A DNA stretch of 64,000 nucleotides. Origin: Rhizobium rhododendri. Lineage in GTDB: Bacteria; Pseudomonadota; Alphaproteobacteria; Rhizobiales; Rhizobiaceae. The stretch covers positions 3,498,501-3,562,500 of the forward strand of contig NZ_CP117267.1 of the NCBI RefSeq assembly GCF_007000325.2. Reading direction: 5' to 3'. This document shows, one piece after another, positions 8,856 through 18,122 of this stretch. The position numbers and the translations under genes are program-made. The notes beneath the pieces were generated by a model. That model made no database searches, was not told the DNA's origin, and was given only the letters and a program-made list of their open reading frames with translations. Each line of letters opens with the position of its first letter. Position 1 is the first letter of the stretch.

Positions 8856-9680
8856 CTAGCGGCTGATCCGCTGGCATCCCCATGTCGCATAGAACCACCG
8901 TCGCAGCTGGTCGTGAGCGCGAAACCAGTGGGTTGTCATGCGCAGCATGAAGTGTCGCTTGGCAGCCCTGTAATGCGACCTCTTGCCGATCGTCGTGTCT
9001 CTTCGATGCGGACTGAATGTTACGAGATTGTCTTCTGTCGAAAACGTCTGGACACCAGTCGACCAGCCGCGTTCGAGAGCGACATCGTAGGGCAACAGAA
9101 CCGTATTCAACCTCTTTACCAACTTCAACGCCGCTTCGCGCGTGACGATGTAGCATGCAGCCGAGCCCTGGGGACCGTGCAGGCAGCGGCCGACGACATC
9201 GCCGAGGGTGGTCATAGCGACGGGTCTGAAACCGACCTTTCGGTGATTTGCGAGCTTGATGACGCTGCCCTCGGTGCCAGGCACGGCCGCCACGGCCGCT
9301 ATGGCCCGCGGGATAAGTGCCGCGTTGAGGTCGACATCATCCTCTATGATGATGGCCATCGCGTCGCCACTGGCAACGAAGGTTTCAAGAGCCAGCAGGT
9401 GGCTTCGATAACAGCCGTATTCGCCGGCGAGGATCGTGCGGCCGTTGTGATAACTGAAGGAGCGGGGATGAAAGCCGACCCGCTCCTCCGCGAGCACAGA
9501 TTGGCCGTCTACGGCTGCGACCCGAACGAGGTTCAGGCCATGCTGGACGGCCTGGGTGCGGAGGCGATCCCAGCGCTCGATGCAGCGATCCAGATTGATA
9601 ACGTAAATGAGGAGCGGAGACGCGGGTACTGCCCTGTCAATCCCGCGACAGGCATCCTTTCGCTCGACCCGTTCAAGCAT
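8856..9680 (-). CDS. Glycosyltransferase family 25 (LPS biosynthesis type)
   Basis: 274 residues convergent with the dehydratase gene. The GT25 pattern is present: LLIYVINLDRCIERWDR at the N-terminus, ILAGEYGCYRSHLLALE near residue 84, the acidic AIIIEDDVDL motif near 108 and GSAACYIVTREAALKL near 172. These enzymes transfer galactose or related sugars to lipooligosaccharide in the cytoplasm. The first 20 residues look poorly conserved, so translation could start slightly downstream. It probably acts on LPS or another surface glycan; the donor sugar cannot be deduced. Confidence 0.82.
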   Translation of the reverse strand: MLERVERKDACRGIDRAVPASPLLIYVINLDRCIERWDRLRTQAVQHGLNLVRVAAVDGQSVLAEERVGFHPRSFSYHNGRTILAGEYGCYRSHLLALETFVASGDAMAIIIEDDVDLNAALIPRAIAAVAAVPGTEGSVIKLANHRKVGFRPVAMTTLGDVVGRCLHGPQGSAACYIVTREAALKLVKRLNTVLLPYDVALERGWSTGVQTFSTEDNLVTFSPHRRDTTIGKRSHYRAAKRHFMLRMTTHWFRAHDQLRRWFYATWGCQRISR

Positions 9681-9989
9681 TCACTCAACTCCCGACAGAT
9701 CAGCACGACTTAAACGTCATAAAACCGGAAAAGATTGGACAGATGCAGTACAGCGATCGCAACTTTGTTCCCGCTCTAACTAATGCCATGTCGTCCGAGC
9801 GAGTTCAAGCGCGTCCGGGATCGCCATTTGTGACAGGCTGTTACGTTGGGACATCGGTTTCAGCAAGATGTGATGAGGCCGCGCTGCCTTTTGCAAGCCG
9901 CTCAGGCTTTCCCTCGGTTCCTGTAATGACTATATGCGGATAGCACGGGGTGTTGCGCAATGCTCCGCCCAGCAGAAGGGTTGGCGTTC
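9681..9989. other. 309-bp intergenic region
   Basis: Lies between the divergent GT25 gene and the small secreted-protein gene. Short open frames here have no ribosome-binding site or family resemblance. I see no tRNA, repeat or convincing promoter pair. Confidence 0.4.
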
Positions 9990-10310
9990 ATGTGGATAAT
10001 GAGAGTTGCTCTGGTCGGAGCCACGCTGCTTGCCCTGACACCCTACAACGGCTTTGCCGAAGGTGAGGGCAAACTCACATGGAATAAGCCGATCTATCCC
10101 TACAAGGATTTGCCAGGCGTCACGGCACCACAGGCATTTCAGGAAAAGTTTAAGTGCTGGACGCGCTTGGCCGACCTCGATTTCGGCTATCGCAGCTTCT
10201 ACCGCGACTACCCGCGCCTGGTCTACGTCTGCGACCAGAACGGCGTCATTTCCGAAAGCACCCGCCCACCCAACTACAGCTACTGGCAATATAACAATCG
10301 TAATCGCTGA
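9990..10310 (+). CDS. Small secreted protein of unknown function
   Basis: 106 residues from MWIMRVALVG (alternative starts at 9960 and 9999). A signal peptide ends near TPYNGFA|EGEGK. The mature protein is about 85 residues, rich in Tyr, Trp and Pro, with two cysteines (KCWTRL, VYVCDQNG) that could form a disulphide in the periplasm. The RBS-like AAGGG lies 10 nt upstream of the chosen ATG. I do not recognise the family. It is followed by the convergent tRNA-Leu gene. Confidence 0.6.
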   Translation: MWIMRVALVGATLLALTPYNGFAEGEGKLTWNKPIYPYKDLPGVTAPQAFQEKFKCWTRLADLDFGYRSFYRDYPRLVYVCDQNGVISESTRPPNYSYWQYNNRNR

Positions 10311-10429
10311 CCTGTCCGACACCGAGTTTTCGCACAGCGTAACGACAGCAAAAGACACCCCCGAAGGGGCGTCCGCTAACAATTACTATGAAAGCTAAGC
10401 TGTTGATCTGGCAGAGATCAAAAATGGAA

Positions 10430-10516
10430 TGGTGCCCAGAAGAGGACTCGAACCTCCACACCCTTTCGGGTACCAGCACCTGAAGCTGGCGCGTCTACCA
10501 ATTCCGCCATCTGGGC
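10430..10516 (-). tRNA. tRNA-Leu (anticodon CAG)
   Basis: 87 nt including an encoded CCA. The 7-bp acceptor stem is GCCCAGA/TCTGGGC with discriminator A. The anticodon stem CCAGC/GCTGG encloses loop TTCAGGT, giving anticodon CAG for CUG codons. A long variable arm with GACC-type stem (TACCCGAAAGGGTG) is present, as expected for class II leucine tRNA, and the T-loop is GGTTCGAGTCC. Confidence 0.95.
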
Positions 10517-10526
10517 GACGGTCAGG

Positions 10527-10555
10527 CATGTAAGGGGGTCGTCCGCTGCTGTCAA
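10527..10555 (-). promoter_or_regulatory. Probable promoter of tRNA-Leu
   Basis: A perfect -35 TTGACA (complement of 10550-10555) is separated by 17 nt from TACATG (complement of 10527-10532). Predicted transcription would begin a few bases before the mature tRNA 5' end at 10516. Confidence 0.6.
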
Positions 10556-10597
10556 CAACGTTTTTGAAGTTTTGATGTCATTCCCCGAAAAAGCGAC

Positions 10598-12028
10598 TTA
10601 TTGCGCTGTTCGGGCGAAGGCGCGGACCAGATCAAGTCCTTGGACCAAAAGCGACTTTGCCTCGTTTTCGCTGGCCGCCTCGACATAGCAGCGCATTTCC
10701 GGGGCATTGCCCGAGGGACGGAAATGGATCATCCGGCCGTCCTCCAGCATGACCTGCAGGCCGTCTATGTCGCTCGTTGAGGCCACCGATCCAACAGGTG
10801 CCAGAAACGCAGCCAGATTGCTTTCCGAGGCGCGCAGATGCGCCATCAGCGCGCCGCTGGTCTCTAGTGCGAAATTCTCCAGCCGGTCGGCTGCGGCAAA
10901 GGGCAGGCTGTAGCCGGCGGCGACCTGAGACAGGGTCTTCTTCGAAGCCGCTGCCGCATGGAGCGTGGCAAGGATCGGCAGAAAACTATCGCGCGTCGGC
11001 AGGGGCTGGATGGTCGTGCCGTTGACGGTAAAGGCGCTTGCCGTCAACGTGCCGCCATTGGCCTCGAAACCCATGACGCCCGGCCGGCCGTCCGCCAGCG
11101 CGGCGTTCATGCCAGCGATCACATAGGGCGAGCCAACGCGGGTGCGGGTAACGCTGTAGCGGCCGGCGGTCTCGACACCGGAATTAGAGGTGACAGGCGT
11201 AACGAGCACACCGGCACCGAGGAAATTGGCGGCGATGAGACCGAGAAGGTCGCCGCGCAGCGGCTCGCCGTGTTCGTCCGAGACCAGTGGCCTGTCGCCG
11301 TCGCCATCGGCGGAGACGATGGCATCGAGCCGGTGTTCGTTCGTCCATCCGCGGAGCAGTTCGACGGTCTGGGCAGAAACGGCTTCGGTATCGACCGGGA
11401 TGAAGCTGTCGGAGCGACCGAGCGGCACGACGCGGGCGCCGTAATGATCCAGGACTTGCCCCAGCAGGTCGCGGGCGACCGTGCTGTGCTCGTAGACGCC
11501 GACGGTCAAGCCCACAAGGCTGCCTGCCGGCAGGAGTGCTGCGTTGCGGCTCAAGAACTGTGCCTCAGCCTGCTCGCCGCGCTTCTCCGCGCTGGCAGGC
11601 GAGGCGTCGATGGCGCTGTCGCCGATGGCGGCCGCTTCCGCTGTGATGGCTTCTTCGTCCTGCTTGTCGATTTCGCCATCCGGGCGGTAGAATTTGATGC
11701 CGTTGCGATCAGCCGGAATATGAGAGCCGGTCACCATCAGGCTGGCGGCTCCGAGTTCCAGGCCATAGAGTGCCAGCGCTGGCGTGGCGATGGCGCCGCA
11801 ATCGATCGGTACGAGGCCCGCGCGCCCCAGCGCCCCGATGCAGGTCGCAGCAACTGATGGGCTCGACTCGCGGAAATCACGACCGACGAGAACGGGGTCA
11901 CCAGGCTTGGCATGGCCGCTCTTCAGGAGATGACGGGCAAACGCCGTTGAATAGAGAGCCGAGGCGCGGCCTTCGAGATCGACAGAAAGGCCGCGAAGGC
12001 CGCTCGTTCCAAATTTCAGACTGCTCAC
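10598..12028 (-). CDS. Phosphomannomutase/phosphoglucomutase family protein
   Basis: 476 residues of the alpha-D-phosphohexomutase superfamily. Motifs in order: N-terminal FGTSGLRG (residues 6-13), catalytic phosphoserine loop VTGSHIPADRNGIKF near 100, metal loop DGDGDRPLV near 243, sugar-binding loop FEANGGTLTA near 322 (EANGG instead of the common EMSGH) and the phosphate-binding RPSGNAPEMR near the C-terminus. It interconverts hexose-6-phosphate and hexose-1-phosphate, probably feeding GDP-mannose or other nucleotide sugars for envelope glycans. Substrate preference cannot be read from the sequence. Confidence 0.88.
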   Translation of the reverse strand: MSSLKFGTSGLRGLSVDLEGRASALYSTAFARHLLKSGHAKPGDPVLVGRDFRESSPSVAATCIGALGRAGLVPIDCGAIATPALALYGLELGAASLMVTGSHIPADRNGIKFYRPDGEIDKQDEEAITAEAAAIGDSAIDASPASAEKRGEQAEAQFLSRNAALLPAGSLVGLTVGVYEHSTVARDLLGQVLDHYGARVVPLGRSDSFIPVDTEAVSAQTVELLRGWTNEHRLDAIVSADGDGDRPLVSDEHGEPLRGDLLGLIAANFLGAGVLVTPVTSNSGVETAGRYSVTRTRVGSPYVIAGMNAALADGRPGVMGFEANGGTLTASAFTVNGTTIQPLPTRDSFLPILATLHAAAASKKTLSQVAAGYSLPFAAADRLENFALETSGALMAHLRASESNLAAFLAPVGSVASTSDIDGLQVMLEDGRMIHFRPSGNAPEMRCYVEAASENEAKSLLVQGLDLVRAFARTAQ

Positions 12029-12192
12029 GCGATAACTCCCGACATTGATAAGGCTTTATGGCGCAGGACCGAAGATCGATCAACCGACGCAAACGGTCGG
12101 ACGCACCAGGTTTGGCCCTGCGCACTTGGGCAGGACATGATGGTGTCCTATATAGCCTACCATATGACGCGCGAAAGAAAGCGGCACGGGAA

Positions 12193-12672
12193 ATGATGAA
12201 ATTTACCGCAAGGAGCCCCGGCGCTCCAAGGGGAGGTGGTGCCGCACGGTTTCGTAACCTCGTTCCGATGGCTGTGGTAGCCATGGCTTCGCTGACTGCA
12301 ATGTCAGCTCAAGCCTTGCCTCTCACAGCCGTCGCCAAGATAGAGCCTTCGGCGGCTTTGATCGAGATCTCGACGGTGTGCGATACGCGCGGTTGTTTCA
12401 CATTCGGGCCGCGCCAGAGCTATCAGCGGCCAAACTATCGTCCGCTCGGCCAGACCGGACCCCGATATTATAGTCCCGGCGCACGGCCGCCTCGCTTTAT
12501 CTTCCGACCCCAGCCCCCGAGGCTGCCGCCGCAGGTCCGGGTGCCTGCCGCCGATCCGAGCTTTCACCGCCAAAGCTGCATGAACCGTTACCGCTCCTAC
12601 GACCCGTTGACCGACAGCTACAAGGCGCCGGGCGGAAGGCCGGTGCGCTGCGTCCTGCCGGAGCGCCGCTGA
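12193..12672 (+). CDS. Secreted BA14K-like (lectin-like) protein
   Basis: About 159 residues from the ATG pair at 12193/12196; upstream in-frame codons look non-coding. A signal sequence or N-terminal anchor (VPMAVVAMASLTAMSAQA) is followed by a Pro/Arg-rich linker. A C-terminal segment SCMNRYRSYDPLTDSYKA ending in RCVLP matches the C-x3-YRSYDP-x-T-x-C pattern of BA14K-like domains of rhizobia and Brucella. The function of the family is unclear; lectin-like activity has been reported for the Brucella protein. Its last 55 nt overlap the convergent Rdx gene. Confidence 0.7.
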   Translation: MMKFTARSPGAPRGGGAARFRNLVPMAVVAMASLTAMSAQALPLTAVAKIEPSAALIEISTVCDTRGCFTFGPRQSYQRPNYRPLGQTGPRYYSPGARPPRFIFRPQPPRLPPQVRVPAADPSFHRQSCMNRYRSYDPLTDSYKAPGGRPVRCVLPERR

Positions 12673-12971
12673 TCGCTCCAGCTCTCGCTGCGCTCCCGGT
12701 CGGTGTGGCCGAGATCGCGCTCGGGTTCGATGATGTCGCGGACCCGCTGCTTCAATTCCTTCGGGCCCGGAAAACCACCGTCGCGCTTGCGTTCCCAGAT
12801 CAGCTCACCGTCCACCCGGATCTCGAAATTACCGCCGGTGCCGGGCAGGAGGGCCACCTCGCCGAGACTGTCGCCAAATGTTTGGAGCAGTTCCTGCGCC
12901 ATCCACGCGGCGCGCAGCAGCCAGTTGCACTGGGTGCAGTAGAGGATGCTGATGCGGGGTTTTGCGGTCAT
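12618..12971 (-). CDS. SelT/SelW/SelH (Rdx) family thioredoxin-like protein
   Basis: 117 residues from MTAKPRISILYCTQCNW, with AGGAG 7 nt upstream. The CTQC redox motif at residues 12-15 and the segment LLPGTGGNFEIRVDGELIWERK plus DGGFPGPKELKQRVRD match bacterial Rdx proteins, which have Cys in place of the selenocysteine of animal SelW. The last 30 residues are hydrophilic and beyond the domain. The physiological partner is unknown. The gene's 3' end overlaps the BA14K-like gene on the other strand. Confidence 0.85.
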   Translation of the reverse strand: MTAKPRISILYCTQCNWLLRAAWMAQELLQTFGDSLGEVALLPGTGGNFEIRVDGELIWERKRDGGFPGPKELKQRVRDIIEPERDLGHTDRERSESWSDQRRSGRTQRTGLPPGAL

Positions 12972-13034
12972 GTCGGTTCTCCTGTGCGACCCGCAGTCTA
13001 GGGACGTGGGCCCCATGTCACAACGGCTAAACGT

Positions 13035-13661
13035 TTATCGCGAAGCGGGCACTGGTGACTTAGTGTTCCATCCGGTCGTCACCAGCAGGGACTCGCGCTG
13101 CTTGGCTGGCATGGCGCGCAGTCGGCTTTGCGTTACCAGGCGTATCGCGGCAAACCCCGCCAAGACGAGAAGCACTTTGCTGGAGATGGTAAAGATCGCC
13201 ATCGTCAGTGCCCAGGTTTTGATTTCAGTGCTGAGCGCGAGGTACGCATTGAGCGCTGCGGTGGTGAACATAAGGCCTGACCACACGAAGCCGAGCGCGA
13301 TGCCGATATCGGCCGAAACGGCGCGGGCAATCGCAGGCAGGTAGCGATTGATCCATCCGGGCTTCAGCATCGCGGCACCGACAATCACATAAATCACGCT
13401 CGGCTTGAAGAGCACGAAACGGGGATCGTCCGTCACCATCGTTGCCGTACCGGAAGCGAAAACCAGAAACAGGCTTAGCCACTGCATGCTGTCGACAGGC
13501 TTCCTCCTTGAGACCTGGACAGCAATTTGGCAGGCACCGAACAGCATGCCGAGACAAGCCGACAGCACTGCGTTCTGCGTTAAAGAGAAGAGGATGACAA
13601 AAAGCAGGCTCGCGCCGAGGTCGTTGGCCATCAATCCTATGGTTTTCAGAAAGGACTTCAT
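13035..13661 (-). CDS. yciB: YciB/IspZ (septation protein A) family inner-membrane protein
   Basis: 208 residues from MKSFLKTIGLMAND; the open frame upstream to 13808 looks non-coding. Five or six hydrophobic helices are evident (for example SLLFVILFSLTQNAVLSACLGMLFG, SADIGIALGFVWSGLMF, FTISSKVLLVLAGF), with the family-like DPRFVLFKPSVIYVIVGAAM in the centre. YciB proteins support envelope integrity and septation. No partner gene lies alongside. It sits between the Rdx gene and lepA, all on the minus strand, with 172 nt to lepA including a terminator. Confidence 0.85.
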   Translation of the reverse strand: MKSFLKTIGLMANDLGASLLFVILFSLTQNAVLSACLGMLFGACQIAVQVSRRKPVDSMQWLSLFLVFASGTATMVTDDPRFVLFKPSVIYVIVGAAMLKPGWINRYLPAIARAVSADIGIALGFVWSGLMFTTAALNAYLALSTEIKTWALTMAIFTISSKVLLVLAGFAAIRLVTQSRLRAMPAKQRESLLVTTGWNTKSPVPASR

Positions 13662-13783
13662 AAGGACTGGCCCAGCGATCGCTATGCGAAGGCATAGAGC
13701 CAATCGCGTATTGCAGCAAGCCGGGAGGTTAGGCAATGGATCAAGCTTGAGCCGAAGCGCACGTTTGCCGCAAACCAGACAGC

Positions 13784-13805
13784 AAAAAGGGCGCCTCGGC
13801 GCCCT
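13784..13805 (-). terminator. Rho-independent terminator of lepA
   Basis: Read on the minus strand, a GC-rich stem AGGGCGC/GCGCCCT with a tetraloop-size turn is followed at once by TTTTT. It lies about 30 nt past the lepA stop codon. Confidence 0.8.
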
Positions 13806-13833
13806 CAATCATATGCCTTGAAAGGGCTTCCCC

Positions 13834-15660
13834 TCACTCGTCGCTCATCTTCAGCGCCGCAATAAACGCTTCCTGTGGAATGTCGACCTTGCCGAACTGG
13901 CGCATACGCTTCTTGCCAGCCTTCTGCTTGTCAAGCAGCTTGCGCTTGCGGGAGGCGTCGCCGCCGTAGCACTTGGCGGTCACGTCCTTGCGCATTGCCG
14001 AGATCGTCTCGCGGGCGATGACGTTGCCGCCGATGGCCGCCTGGATCGGAATCTTGAACATGTGCCGCGGGATCAGGTCCTTCAGCTTTTCGCACATGTC
14101 GCGACCGCGCTTTTCGGCGGCGGTCCGGTGTACCAGCATCGACAGCGCGTCGACCGGCTCGCCGTTGACCATGATCGACATTTTCACAAGGTTGCCTTCC
14201 TTGTAGCCGTCGAGATGGTAGTCGAAGGAGGCATAGCCCTTGGAAATCGATTTCAGCCGGTCGTAGAAGTCGAACACGACTTCGTTGAGCGGCAGCTCGT
14301 AGGTCAGCATGGCGCGCTTGCCGACATAGGTAAGCTCGGTCTGGACGCCACGGCGATCCTGGCAGAGCTTGAGGATGCCGCCGAGATAATCGTCCGGGGT
14401 AAGGATGGTTGCCTTGATCCAAGGCTCGTGGATTTCCGAGATGCGCACGACATCCGGCATGTCGGCCGGATTGTGCAGCTCGCGCTCGCTGCCGTCGGTC
14501 ATGTTGAGCTTGTAGACCACCGACGGTGCCGTCGCGATCAGGTCGAGATCGAACTCGCGCTCGAGGCGTTCCTGGATGATTTCGAGATGCAGCAACCCGA
14601 GGAAGCCGCATCGGAAACCGAAGCCGAGAGCTGCGGACGATTCCATTTCGAACGAGAACGAGGCGTCGTTGAGGCGCAGCTTGCCCATGGCAGCGCGCAG
14701 ATCCTCGAAGTCGGCCGCATCGACGGGGAACAACCCGCAGAAGACGACCGGCTGGGCCGGTTTGAAGCCTGGCAGCGCCTTGGCCGTCGGCTTCTTGTCT
14801 TCGGTTATGGTGTCGCCGACGCGGGTGTCTGCCACTTCCTTGATCGAGCCGGTGAAGAAGCCGATCTCGCCCGGGCCGAGGCTGTCGACCGCCAGCATCT
14901 TCGGCGTCAGCACGCCGACGCGTTCGACCTGGTATTTTGCGTCGGTGCCCATCATGCGGATGGTCTGGCCCTTGGTCAGCACGCCGTCGAGGATACGCAC
15001 CAGAACCATGACCCCGAGATAGGTGTCGTACCAGCTGTCGACCAAGAGCGCCTTCAGCGGGCCTTTTTCGCCCATCTCGCTTTTCGGCGCCGGCAGCTGG
15101 TGGACGATGGCTTCCAGAACCTCGGGGATGCCGAAGCCGGTCTTGGCCGAAATCAGCACGGCCTGGCTGGCGTCGATGCCGATGACTTCCTCGATCTGCT
15201 CGCGGATGCGGTCGGGTTCTGCGGCCGGCAGGTCGATCTTGTTGAGAACGGTGACGATCTCGTGGTTGTTGTCGATGGCCTGGTAGACGTTGGCAAGGGT
15301 CTGCGCCTCGACTCCCTGTGACGCGTCGACCACCAGCAGCGATCCTTCGCAGGCCGACAGCGAGCGCGACACTTCGTAGGCGAAGTCGACGTGCCCGGGT
15401 GTGTCGATCAGGTTGAGGACGTATTTTTCGCCGTTGTTGGCCTGGTAGTGCAGGCGCACGGTCTGAGCCTTGATGGTGATGCCGCGTTCGCGCTCGATGT
15501 CCATGCTGTCGAGCACCTGCTCCGACATGTCGCGTTCGGCAAGGCCGCCCGTCGACTGGATCAGCCGGTCGGCAAGCGTCGATTTGCCATGGTCGATATG
15601 GGCGACAATGGAAAAGTTGCGGATATGGTCGAGTGGGATGCGGTTCGGATCGGTGCTCAT
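13834..15660 (-). CDS. lepA: Elongation factor 4 (LepA) ribosome back-translocase GTPase
   Basis: 608 residues from [16 protein letters not shown] (an ATG three codons upstream is also possible). The GTPase G1 loop [12 protein letters not shown] is near residues 19-30, followed by [17 protein letters not shown] and NKIDLP. The C-terminal LepA-specific domain contains [17 protein letters not shown] and ends with [12 protein letters not shown], diagnostic of EF4 versus EF-G. It acts on ribosomes under stress conditions. It stands alone on the minus strand, divergent from the XRE-cupin gene and closed by its own terminator. Confidence 0.97.
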   Translation of the reverse strand: MSTDPNRIPLDHIRNFSIVAHIDHGKSTLADRLIQSTGGLAERDMSEQVLDSMDIERERGITIKAQTVRLHYQANNGEKYVLNLIDTPGHVDFAYEVSRSLSACEGSLLVVDASQGVEAQTLANVYQAIDNNHEIVTVLNKIDLPAAEPDRIREQIEEVIGIDASQAVLISAKTGFGIPEVLEAIVHQLPAPKSEMGEKGPLKALLVDSWYDTYLGVMVLVRILDGVLTKGQTIRMMGTDAKYQVERVGVLTPKMLAVDSLGPGEIGFFTGSIKEVADTRVGDTITEDKKPTAKALPGFKPAQPVVFCGLFPVDAADFEDLRAAMGKLRLNDASFSFEMESSAALGFGFRCGFLGLLHLEIIQERLEREFDLDLIATAPSVVYKLNMTDGSERELHNPADMPDVVRISEIHEPWIKATILTPDDYLGGILKLCQDRRGVQTELTYVGKRAMLTYELPLNEVVFDFYDRLKSISKGYASFDYHLDGYKEGNLVKMSIMVNGEPVDALSMLVHRTAAEKRGRDMCEKLKDLIPRHMFKIPIQAAIGGNVIARETISAMRKDVTAKCYGGDASRKRKLLDKQKAGKKRMRQFGKVDIPQEAFIAALKMSDE

Positions 15661-15764
15661 GCGCGCCATATAGCAGCGCCGTCCTCAGCCGCAAAGCGGA
15701 AAACGGGTGCAGTGCAGGGCTTTGCGGCAATTTGCAAAGCACCCGAGGCGGTAAATCTCTAAGC

Positions 15765-15792
15765 TTGACAGGGGTCGATTCCATTATATGAA
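15765..15792 (+). promoter_or_regulatory. Probable promoter of the XRE-cupin gene
   Basis: TTGACA (15765-15770), 16-nt spacer, TATGAA (15787-15792) upstream of the gene at 15828. The -10 region sits in an AT-rich, partly symmetrical tract (TATATGAATAATATA) that could be an autoregulatory operator. Confidence 0.55.
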
Positions 15793-15827
15793 TAATATAT
15801 TCCCTAATAGTAGAAAAAGAGGGTGTC

Positions 15828-16397
15828 ATGGAACAGGAGCTCGACATTGCAGTTGGCGCCCGGATCCGACAGTTGCGAATCGATAAGGCGCTGACGCTGG
15901 ATGAGTTGGCCCGGTCCTCGGGCGTCAGCCGTGCCATGATCTCGCGGATCGAGCGCGCCGAGGCGAGCCCGACCGCGTCGCTGCTGGCGCGCCTTTGCGC
16001 GGCTCTCGGTCTGTCTCTTTCCGCCTTTTTTGCCGACGAGGGCAGGGCCGCGTCGCCCTTGGCGAGGCGCGAGGAGCAGCCGGTCTGGCGGGATCCGGAG
16101 ACGGGCTATGTCAGGCGCGCAGTCTCGCCGGCGCGCACCGCTTCGCCCGTCGAAATCGTCGAGATTTCGTTTCCGCCCGGCGCCCGCGTCAGTTTTCCAC
16201 CGCATGCTGCCGGCCGTGGCATCACTCAGCACGTATGGCTGTTCGAGGGCGAGATGGAGGTGATTACCGCCGATTGTGTCCAGCCGCTACAGGCTGGCGA
16301 TTGCCTGTTCATGCCCATTGGCGAGGGCCACGTCTTTCACAATCCGACCGAACGCCCCGCGCGCTATTGCATCGTGCTCGACCAGAGCGGCCGATGA
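15828..16397 (+). CDS. XRE-family regulator with C-terminal cupin domain
   Basis: 189 residues. An N-terminal lambda-repressor-type helix-turn-helix (residues about 10-64: RIRQLRIDKALTLDELARSS, MISRIERAEASPTASLLARL) is followed by a cupin_2 beta-barrel (about 110-185: FPPHAAGRGITQHVWLFEG, GDCLFMPIGEGHVFHNP). This architecture is that of PuuR-like and other small-molecule-responsive repressors. The next gene encodes a GNAT enzyme 19 nt downstream, so the two are probably coexpressed. The ligand is not identifiable. Confidence 0.9.
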   Translation: MEQELDIAVGARIRQLRIDKALTLDELARSSGVSRAMISRIERAEASPTASLLARLCAALGLSLSAFFADEGRAASPLARREEQPVWRDPETGYVRRAVSPARTASPVEIVEISFPPGARVSFPPHAAGRGITQHVWLFEGEMEVITADCVQPLQAGDCLFMPIGEGHVFHNPTERPARYCIVLDQSGR

Positions 16398-16416
16398 CCA
16401 ACATCTGGAGAAAACA

Positions 16417-16947
16417 ATGATCGATATCCGCATGCTCGATGCCGACCAGGCTCGCAGTGCAGGGCAGCAGCTTGCCGAAATCCTGGTGGATTGCGTCGAA
16501 GACGGCGCCTCCCTCGGTTTCATGCACCCCTTCGGCGTCTCGGATGCGCTGCCCTTCTGGGCTGGCGTCGCCGATGACGTGGCATCCGGCAAGACGCTTC
16601 TGTTTGTCGCCGAGATCAATGGTGAGATGGTCGGTACGGTGCAGATCGGCTTTGCCAGCATGCCAAACCAGAGCCATCGCGGCGACCTCAAGAAGCTGCT
16701 CGTCCACCGCTCGGCGCGGGGCAAGGGCGTGTCCCGGCTGCTCACGGAAGCCGCCGAGCAGGAGGCGGCACGGCATGGCAAGAGCCTGCTGGTGCTCGAT
16801 ACCGCAACCGGCAGCCCGGCAGAAGCCATCTACCCCCGCCTCGGATGGAACAGGGTCGGCATCATTCCGGACTATGCCGCCTGGCCCCAGGGTGGCCTCG
16901 GCGATGTAACGCTGTTCTACAAGCGGATAGGGCTTCCTGCTGCTTGA
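16417..16947 (+). CDS. GNAT-family N-acetyltransferase
   Basis: 176 residues from MIDIRMLDADQARS (16417), 19 nt after the regulator stop. GNAT motif A is visible as KKLLVHRSARGKGVSRLLTEAAEQEA (R/Q-G-x-G-type acetyl-CoA loop RGKGVS), followed by LLVLDTATGSPAEAIYPRLGWNRVG, typical of small-molecule acetylases. The substrate is unknown. It is downstream of the XRE-cupin gene and 54 nt upstream of an acetylpolyamine-amidohydrolase-like gene, which makes an amine substrate attractive but unproven. Confidence 0.88.
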   Translation: MIDIRMLDADQARSAGQQLAEILVDCVEDGASLGFMHPFGVSDALPFWAGVADDVASGKTLLFVAEINGEMVGTVQIGFASMPNQSHRGDLKKLLVHRSARGKGVSRLLTEAAEQEAARHGKSLLVLDTATGSPAEAIYPRLGWNRVGIIPDYAAWPQGGLGDVTLFYKRIGLPAA

Positions 16948-17001
16948 CAGCGGTGGCCTCGTCCCCGTTCTATCCTCCCGGACGACAATTGGGGACCTCC
17001 A

Positions 17002-18027
17002 ATGCGCATTTTCTATTCCGAAGACCACAAGCTGCGCGATGCAAAGACGGAACTCCATGGCGGCTTGCTGGTGACCCCGTTCGAGGGGCCGTTCCGCGCT
17101 GAGTGGATCCTCGCGGCGGTGCGGGAGGCCGGTTTTTCCGACGTGGTATCGCCGCGTCCGCAGGGACTTGAGACCGCGTTAAAGGTCCATGATGCCGGCT
17201 ACCTCGATTTTCTGTCGAAGGTCTGGCGCCTGTGGAAGGCAAGTGGGGCGGAAGGCGAGGCGATCGCGACCTCGCTGCCGGTGCGCCGCTCCACCCAGCG
17301 CATTCCCAACGATATCGACGGAATGCTCGGCTACTATGCCAACGCTACCGAGACCTCCATCACCGATGGTACCTATGAGGCCGCGCTTTCCGCCATGCGT
17401 TGCGCCCTCGATGGCGCGGACTGGCTGAATGCCGGTAACCGCTTTGCCTTCGCGCTCTGCCGCCCGCCCGGTCATCATGCCGGTATCGATCTTTTCGGCG
17501 GCTATTGCTTCATCAACAATGCCGCCGTCGCCGCCGAGCGGCTGATCGAGCATGGCGCGAAAAAGGTCGCCATCCTCGACGTCGATTTTCACCACGGCAA
17601 CGGCACGCAGGACATCACCTACCAGCGCAGCGATATCTTCTTTGCTTCGCTGCACGGCGAGCCGGCCAATGCGTTCCCCTATTTCTGGGGTTACGCCGAC
17701 GAAATCGGGGCAGGCGCTGGCGAAGGGTGCAACGCCAATTATCCGCTGCCGCGCGACACTGCCTGGCAGGCCTGGTCTGCAGCGCTCGCCGATGCGCTCG
17801 CCCGCATCAAGGCGTCAGGTGCAGAGGCGATCGTTCTGTCGCTCGGCGTCGATACGTTCGAGCGCGACCCGATCTCCTTCTTCAGGCTGACCTCCGAGGA
17901 CTTCAGCCGCATGGGAGCGATGATCGCGGCGGCCGGCCTGCCGGTGATCACCTGCATGGAGGGCGGCTACGGCGTTCCGGAAATCGGCCTCAACGTCGCC
18001 AATGTTCTGATGGGCCTGGAAGCCTGA
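17002..18027 (+). CDS. Histone-deacetylase-fold amidohydrolase (acetylpolyamine amidohydrolase-like)
   Basis: 341 residues of the arginase/deacetylase superfamily. The charge-relay pair HH 158-159 (RPPGHHAG), zinc ligands D195 and H197 in DVDFHHGNGTQ and D284 in LGVDTFERDP, and the transition-state tyrosine Y323 in MEGGYGVPEIG are all present, so the enzyme should be active. Bacterial relatives include acetylpolyamine amidohydrolases. The length and the insertion pattern fit that group rather than AcuC. It follows the GNAT gene in the same direction. Confidence 0.88.
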   Translation: MRIFYSEDHKLRDAKTELHGGLLVTPFEGPFRAEWILAAVREAGFSDVVSPRPQGLETALKVHDAGYLDFLSKVWRLWKASGAEGEAIATSLPVRRSTQRIPNDIDGMLGYYANATETSITDGTYEAALSAMRCALDGADWLNAGNRFAFALCRPPGHHAGIDLFGGYCFINNAAVAAERLIEHGAKKVAILDVDFHHGNGTQDITYQRSDIFFASLHGEPANAFPYFWGYADEIGAGAGEGCNANYPLPRDTAWQAWSAALADALARIKASGAEAIVLSLGVDTFERDPISFFRLTSEDFSRMGAMIAAAGLPVITCMEGGYGVPEIGLNVANVLMGLEA

Positions 18028-18122
18028 TCCGTAGCCATCGGTTTTCCTGATGTCAGCATGACAATTTGGCGTTTGCCGCCATGCCCGCCGCCCGCTAGGA
18101 GCGGTGGCAAAGGGGGAGTGGC

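Noticed and set aside
13931..15937. Very long open frames opposite or out of frame with lepA (up to 668 codons), and similar ones opposite glxD, pheT and the M29 gene.
   Set aside because: They are shadows of high-G+C coding sequence; composition is Arg/Ala/Pro-rich with no family motifs, while the overlapping frames are clear known proteins.
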